From: CAZDAM01 sp964503595
Lineage (GTDB): Bacteria > Muiribacteriota > UBA6191
Direction: 5' to 3'
Assembly (NCBI GenBank): GCA_964503595.1
Contig: CAZDAM010000130.1
Location: 1-7,772, forward strand
Length of the DNA stretch: 7,772 nucleotides
Numbering within the stretch: the stretch's first letter is position 1; each line of letters opens with the position of its first letter. The position numbers were made by a program, and so were the translations under genes. This document shows, one piece after another, positions 4,768 to 7,772 of the stretch. Under the pieces are notes generated by a model. It had not been told where the DNA came from. It worked only from the letters and a program-made list of their open reading frames with translations, and ran no database searches.

Positions 4768-5685
4768 ATGAAAATCGCCAAAACCAGCCTGGATCTCATT
4801 GGACATACTCCCATTCAGGTTTTAAGCCGTGTTTCTCCCAAAGGTGGAGCCCAGATCTGGGCAAAACTGGAAATTACCGGACCAGGCTCAAGCATCAAGG
4901 ACAGAATCGGTATTTTCATGCTCGAAGCCGCTGAAAAGCGCGGGCAGGTTCTTCCCGGAGGTACCATTATTGAAGCTACTGCCGGTAATACCGGAGTTGG
5001 ACTCGCCGTTGCCTGTGCTGCTAAAGGCTACCGTTTTCTCTGCATCATGCCCTCCAGGTTTTCCATGGAAAAACAGCGCATCATCGAGTTTCTGGGTGGA
5101 AAGGTTCTTCGAACCCCAACGGAAGATGGCATGAAAGGCGCAATTGCCAAGGCCCACGAGCTTCAGGCGGAAATTGAGAATTCCATGGTCATGGGACAGT
5201 TTTCCAATCAGGACAACCCCGATTGTCATTACCAGACCACTGGGCCGGAAATCTGGGAACAGACCGAAGGCAAAGTCACCCACGTCTGCTTTGGAACAGG
5301 CTCTGGTGGAACCCTGACCGGAGTAGCAAAATTCCTGAAGGAAAAGAACCCCGGTATCAAGGCCTATCTGGTTGAGCCTTACGGCTCCACTCTTGGTGGC
5401 GGCGAGCTGGCCGATTACTGGGTGGAAGGTATTGGAAATTCCTTCTTACCCGACAATCTGGATATCGAGGGCGTGGATGGTATCTTCACTATCCCCTGCT
5501 CCAAATCCAAAGTCATGGTCAAGGAACTGGCCCTAAAAGAGCAGATTCTGGCCGGAGGGTCTTCCGGAGCCAATGTACAGGCCGCTTTTGAGCTCGCATC
5601 CACACTGGGGCCTGACGATCTTGTTGTCACCATGATCTGCGATCGTCTTGAGCGCTATATCAGCAAAGGAATTCTGGAAATATGA
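4768..5685 (+). CDS. mccA: PLP-dependent cystathionine beta-synthase, MccA type (cysteine synthase family)
   Basis: This 305-residue fold-type II PLP enzyme probably condenses homocysteine with O-acetylserine or serine to give cystathionine. The Schiff-base lysine is K44 in GSSIKDR; the substrate loop is TAGNTG (71-76); the phosphate-binding glycine loop is GTGSGGT (176-182); VEGIG (219-223) and GGSSGAN (263-269) are also present. EGIG and the ending RYISKGI favour the MccA-like beta-synthases over CysK, which usually has QGIG and ERYLST. There is no heme domain or C-terminal CBS-domain pair. The next gene encodes the matching gamma-lyase/synthase and overlaps by four bases (ATGA), the same order as mccA-mccB in bacteria that make cysteine from methionine. 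GAGGAA (4759-4764) is the ribosome binding site. A plain cysteine synthase remains possible. Confidence 0.88.
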   Translation: MKIAKTSLDLIGHTPIQVLSRVSPKGGAQIWAKLEITGPGSSIKDRIGIFMLEAAEKRGQVLPGGTIIEATAGNTGVGLAVACAAKGYRFLCIMPSRFSMEKQRIIEFLGGKVLRTPTEDGMKGAIAKAHELQAEIENSMVMGQFSNQDNPDCHYQTTGPEIWEQTEGKVTHVCFGTGSGGTLTGVAKFLKEKNPGIKAYLVEPYGSTLGGGELADYWVEGIGNSFLPDNLDIEGVDGIFTIPCSKSKVMVKELALKEQILAGGSSGANVQAAFELASTLGPDDLVVTMICDRLERYISKGILEI

Positions 5686-6836
5686 GCCCTGAAAACTCTG
5701 CCAGATTAGCCACCCAGGTGATTCACGAGGGCTACAGCCCTGAACCCCTGGCCGGTTGCGTTGCTCCTCCCATCTACCTGTCCACAACTTTTGCCCAGGA
5801 AGGTGTCGGCGGGCATAAGGGCTATGAATACGCCCGGACCAGCAATCCCACTCGCGGGTCACTGGAAAAGAATATGGCGGCACTGGAAAGAGGCACCGGG
5901 GCCCTGGCCTTTGCTTCGGGCATGTCGGCCATTTCCACCCTGATTCAGATTTTTGACTCCCCCGCCCATATCATTGCCACCAGCGACATCTACGGAGGAA
6001 CCTACCGGGCCTTTACCCAGGTTTTTGCCCGCCATGGTTTCAGTTTCAGCTTTGTGGATTTAAGCGATGAGGCCGCCATCAAGGCCGCCATCCGCCCGGA
6101 AACCAAACTGATTTTTGCGGAAACCCCCACAAACCCTTTGATGCGCATCACCGATATCGAGTCCTTGTGTACCCTGGCTCATTCCCACGGTCTCAAGGTC
6201 TGTGTGGACAACACCTTCATGACTCCGGTTCTGCAAAGACCCCTGGAGCTTGGGGCCGATTTTGTGGTTCATTCAGCCACCAAATACCTCGGGGGGCACT
6301 CCGATGTCATCGGGGGTATTCTGGTCTTCAAGCACAAGGAAGATCTGGACAAAGGCAAATTTGTGCAGAAATCCGTAGGAGCCATTCTCTCTCCCTTTGA
6401 CTCCTGGCTGATCATGCGCGGCATCAAGACTCTTGCCGTTCGTATGCGGGCCCATCAGGAAAACGCCGAAAAAATCGCCCGTTTTCTGCATTCCCATCCC
6501 CAGGTCGGCAAAGTCTGCTGGCCCGGTCTGGAAGACCATCCCCTGCACGGAGTCGCGGCAAAACAGGCCAGTGGCTTTGGGGGCATGATTTCCTTTGAAC
6601 TCAAAAACGGCAGCCCGGATCAATTTTTAAGCCACCTGAAGGTCTTTACTCTTGCCGAAAGCCTTGGAGCGGTCGAATCTCTGGTTTGTGTACCGGCAAA
6701 AATGACCCACGCCTCCATCCCCAAAGAAGAACGGGAGAAAAACGGCGTCACGGACAATCTCATCCGCCTCTCGATTGGAATCGAGGACAGCGACGATCTG
6801 ATTCAGGATCTGAAAAACGGCATTGAAGGAGAATAA
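5682..6836 (+). CDS. mccB: PLP-dependent cystathionine gamma-lyase / gamma-synthase
   Basis: This 384-residue protein is of normal length for the Cys/Met-metabolism PLP enzymes (fold type I, cytoplasmic homotetramers). PLP-phosphate contacts are in YARTSNPTR (50-58) of the neighbouring subunit and ASGMSA (78-83); D176 in VDNTF contacts the ring nitrogen; K201 in HSATKYLGGHSD forms the Schiff base. SLGAVES (327-333) and MTHASIPKEER (341-351) look more like gamma-lyases than E. coli MetB. With the upstream beta-synthase it would split cystathionine to cysteine, 2-oxobutyrate and ammonia, and may release H2S from cysteine. Lyase and synthase cannot be told apart with certainty by sequence. The start ATG overlaps the mccA stop; AAAGGA (5665-5670) lies 11 bases ahead. 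Confidence 0.93.
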   Translation: MSPENSARLATQVIHEGYSPEPLAGCVAPPIYLSTTFAQEGVGGHKGYEYARTSNPTRGSLEKNMAALERGTGALAFASGMSAISTLIQIFDSPAHIIATSDIYGGTYRAFTQVFARHGFSFSFVDLSDEAAIKAAIRPETKLIFAETPTNPLMRITDIESLCTLAHSHGLKVCVDNTFMTPVLQRPLELGADFVVHSATKYLGGHSDVIGGILVFKHKEDLDKGKFVQKSVGAILSPFDSWLIMRGIKTLAVRMRAHQENAEKIARFLHSHPQVGKVCWPGLEDHPLHGVAAKQASGFGGMISFELKNGSPDQFLSHLKVFTLAESLGAVESLVCVPAKMTHASIPKEEREKNGVTDNLIRLSIGIEDSDDLIQDLKNGIEGE

Positions 6837-6838
6837 GC

Positions 6839-7408
6839 ATGTCTGAGAACGAAAAAAAAGAATCCGTAGATATTCTGGAAAAAACCCTCAAAAGCCGGCG
6901 GATCCTTCTTTCCGAAGAAGTGACCATGAAATCGGCCAAGAAAATCATCGATCACCTCTTCCTTCTGGAGCAGGACGATCCGGAAAGACCGATCTACTTC
7001 TTCATCAACTCCCCCGGCGGAGAAGTCAATTCCGGTCTGGCCATCTATGACGTGATGGAATTCATCCGTCCTCAGGTCATCACCATTGCAACAGGTCTGG
7101 TGGCCTCCATTGCCTCCATCATCTACCTGCAGCCAGAAAAACAGCAGCGCCTGTCCCTGCCCCATGCTGAATTCCTTTTGCACCAGCCCATGATTGGTGG
7201 CATCCGCGGTTCCGCATCGGATCTGGACATTCATGCCCGCCAAATCCTCAAAACCCGTTCCCAGCTCAACAACCTGATTGCCAACAAAACCGGTCAGGAC
7301 ATCAAAAGCGTGGAACAGAACACCAACCGGGATTTCTGGATGGACGTTTCCGCCTCTTTGGAATACGGACTGGTCGGAAAGGTCATTACTTCGGCAAAAG
7401 ACCTCTAA
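6839..7408 (+). CDS. clpP: ClpP-family serine peptidase, divergent paralogue
   Basis: This 189-residue proteolytic subunit would form ring-shaped 14-mers that degrade proteins fed in by a Clp ATPase. The catalytic triad is complete: S90 in GLVASIAS, H115 in LLHQP and D165 in NRDFWM; the oxyanion loop is INSPGG (56-61). Two departures stand out. The nucleophile context is VASIAS where housekeeping ClpP has AASMGA. The N-terminus (KKESVDILEKTLKSRRILLS) lacks the conserved axial-loop segment with GERAYDIYSRLL that gates the pore and contacts ATPases, and no propeptide is obvious. AAGGAG (6826-6831) lies seven bases before the ATG, which is two bases after the mccB stop. No clpX, clpA or tig is nearby, so this is probably not the main housekeeping copy. 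It is the last gene before the terminator. Confidence 0.94.
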   Translation: MSENEKKESVDILEKTLKSRRILLSEEVTMKSAKKIIDHLFLLEQDDPERPIYFFINSPGGEVNSGLAIYDVMEFIRPQVITIATGLVASIASIIYLQPEKQQRLSLPHAEFLLHQPMIGGIRGSASDLDIHARQILKTRSQLNNLIANKTGQDIKSVEQNTNRDFWMDVSASLEYGLVGKVITSAKDL

Positions 7409-7445
7409 GCTTCATCCCGGAATTTTTAATTCTGAGGTATGGATT

Positions 7446-7474
7446 CGGGTGGCTTTCAAAGCCACCCGTTTTTC
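7446..7474 (+). terminator. intrinsic terminator of the mccAB-clpP operon
   Basis: A perfect 11-bp inverted repeat, CGGGTGGCTTT / AAAGCCACCCG (7446-7456 and 7458-7468, one central base), is followed by TTTTT and then CTTT. It begins 38 bases after the clpP stop. The stem is GC-rich at its base and the U-run follows directly, so it should be efficient. Confidence 0.93.
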
Positions 7475-7697
7475 TTTATCAAACCTGGAGTGTCCAGAGA
7501 TATTATCCCTTCAACCTTTTCTTAGCTTGGAACTTCATCAGAATACAATCCCCTGTTCTTTGGACTACCCCAGTCTTGTAACCCTTCCTTCTGAAAGCAT
7601 AGCAATCCTCGCCGCATAGAAATGTATTTTCGTGACCACCTGCACCTTTTTTTTGAGTGTAATGATGTTGCATTCACTCACATCCCGTACATAATTT
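7475..7697. other. AT-richer intergenic region, no gene seen
   Basis: Neither strand has a supported gene here; the open frames lack a ribosome binding site and recognisable content. A T8 run (7647-7654) is followed by an imperfect hairpin (GAGTG...CACTC, 7655-7679). Its orientation is wrong for a terminator of either neighbour. Confidence 0.4.
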
Positions 7698-7772
7698 TCA
7701 GGTCGGGTAGATGCGCCTGAATTCCGGGCCGAGCAGGTTCAGGAAGTCAATCTGCCAGGGCTCCATCTTGTG
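7698..7772 (-). CDS. C-terminal 24 residues of a gene entering from the right
   Basis: On the minus strand the frame is open from the window edge to TGA at 7698-7700, ending MEPWQIDFLNLLGPEFRRIY-PT. The composition (aromatics, a leucine-rich helix and a basic end) looks coding and the base use resembles the genes elsewhere. It is too short to name. It would converge on the clpP operon, with about 230 bp of non-coding DNA between them. Confidence 0.35.
   Translation of the reverse strand, partial: HKMEPWQIDFLNLLGPEFRRIYPT

Noticed and set aside
7647..7679. Terminator for either converging gene
   Set aside because: The T8 run precedes the hairpin on the plus strand, and A8 follows it on the minus strand. 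Neither orientation gives a hairpin followed by U residues.

Overview
This is a mid-GC (roughly 50%) bacterial chromosomal window, densely packed and mostly transcribed left to right. The ORFs are short, often overlapping, and start on ATG, GTG or TTG. The source cannot be fixed from the sequence. The ClpP is the divergent type with the N-terminal pattern SRRILLSE and the C-terminal pattern RDFWM, which I associate with the secondary ClpP paralogues of chlamydiae and spirochaetes, so a spirochaete or PVC-group relative is a weak guess. No phage, IS element, CRISPR array, tRNA or rRNA was found.

Region 1 (1-581) is mostly non-coding or doubtful. It holds a possible gene tail at the left edge, three spaced copies of a TGTC-N4-GACA dyad, a 9-bp hairpin and a possible small gene (424-588) whose stop overlaps the next start.

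Region 2 (582-2553) holds three genes. The first is a SAM-dependent methyltransferase with an ArsM-like core fused to a C-terminal CpXC zinc-ribbon-type domain. The second is an exported thioredoxin-fold-like protein without CxxC, whose start and signal peptide are encoded inside the end of the methyltransferase gene. The third is a convergent polytopic membrane protein on the minus strand, overlapping the second gene tail-to-tail.

Region 3 (2651-4155) starts with a 54-residue protein gene behind a very strong ribosome binding site. An ECF sigma factor follows, overlapped by a two-helix membrane protein that sits where an anti-sigma factor usually lies but lacks the zinc anti-sigma motif. Next to it is a decayed ~120-codon fragment of an OPT-family oligopeptide transporter, broken by two frameshifts that cancel each other in frame.

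Region 4 (4139-7474) looks like one complete transcription unit. A promoter-like sequence lies in the tail of the transporter remnant. It is followed by a membrane/coiled-coil protein, a 76-residue protein, an MccA-type cystathionine beta-synthase, an MccB/MetB-type cystathionine gamma-lyase/synthase and ClpP, then a textbook intrinsic terminator. All junctions overlap or are separated by 7 bp or less. The two PLP enzymes would convert homocysteine plus activated serine via cystathionine to cysteine (reverse transsulfuration), with possible H2S release. The peptidase and the two unknown proteins are unexpected partners.

Region 5 (7475-7772) is non-coding except for the last 24 codons of a minus-strand gene that enters from the right edge.
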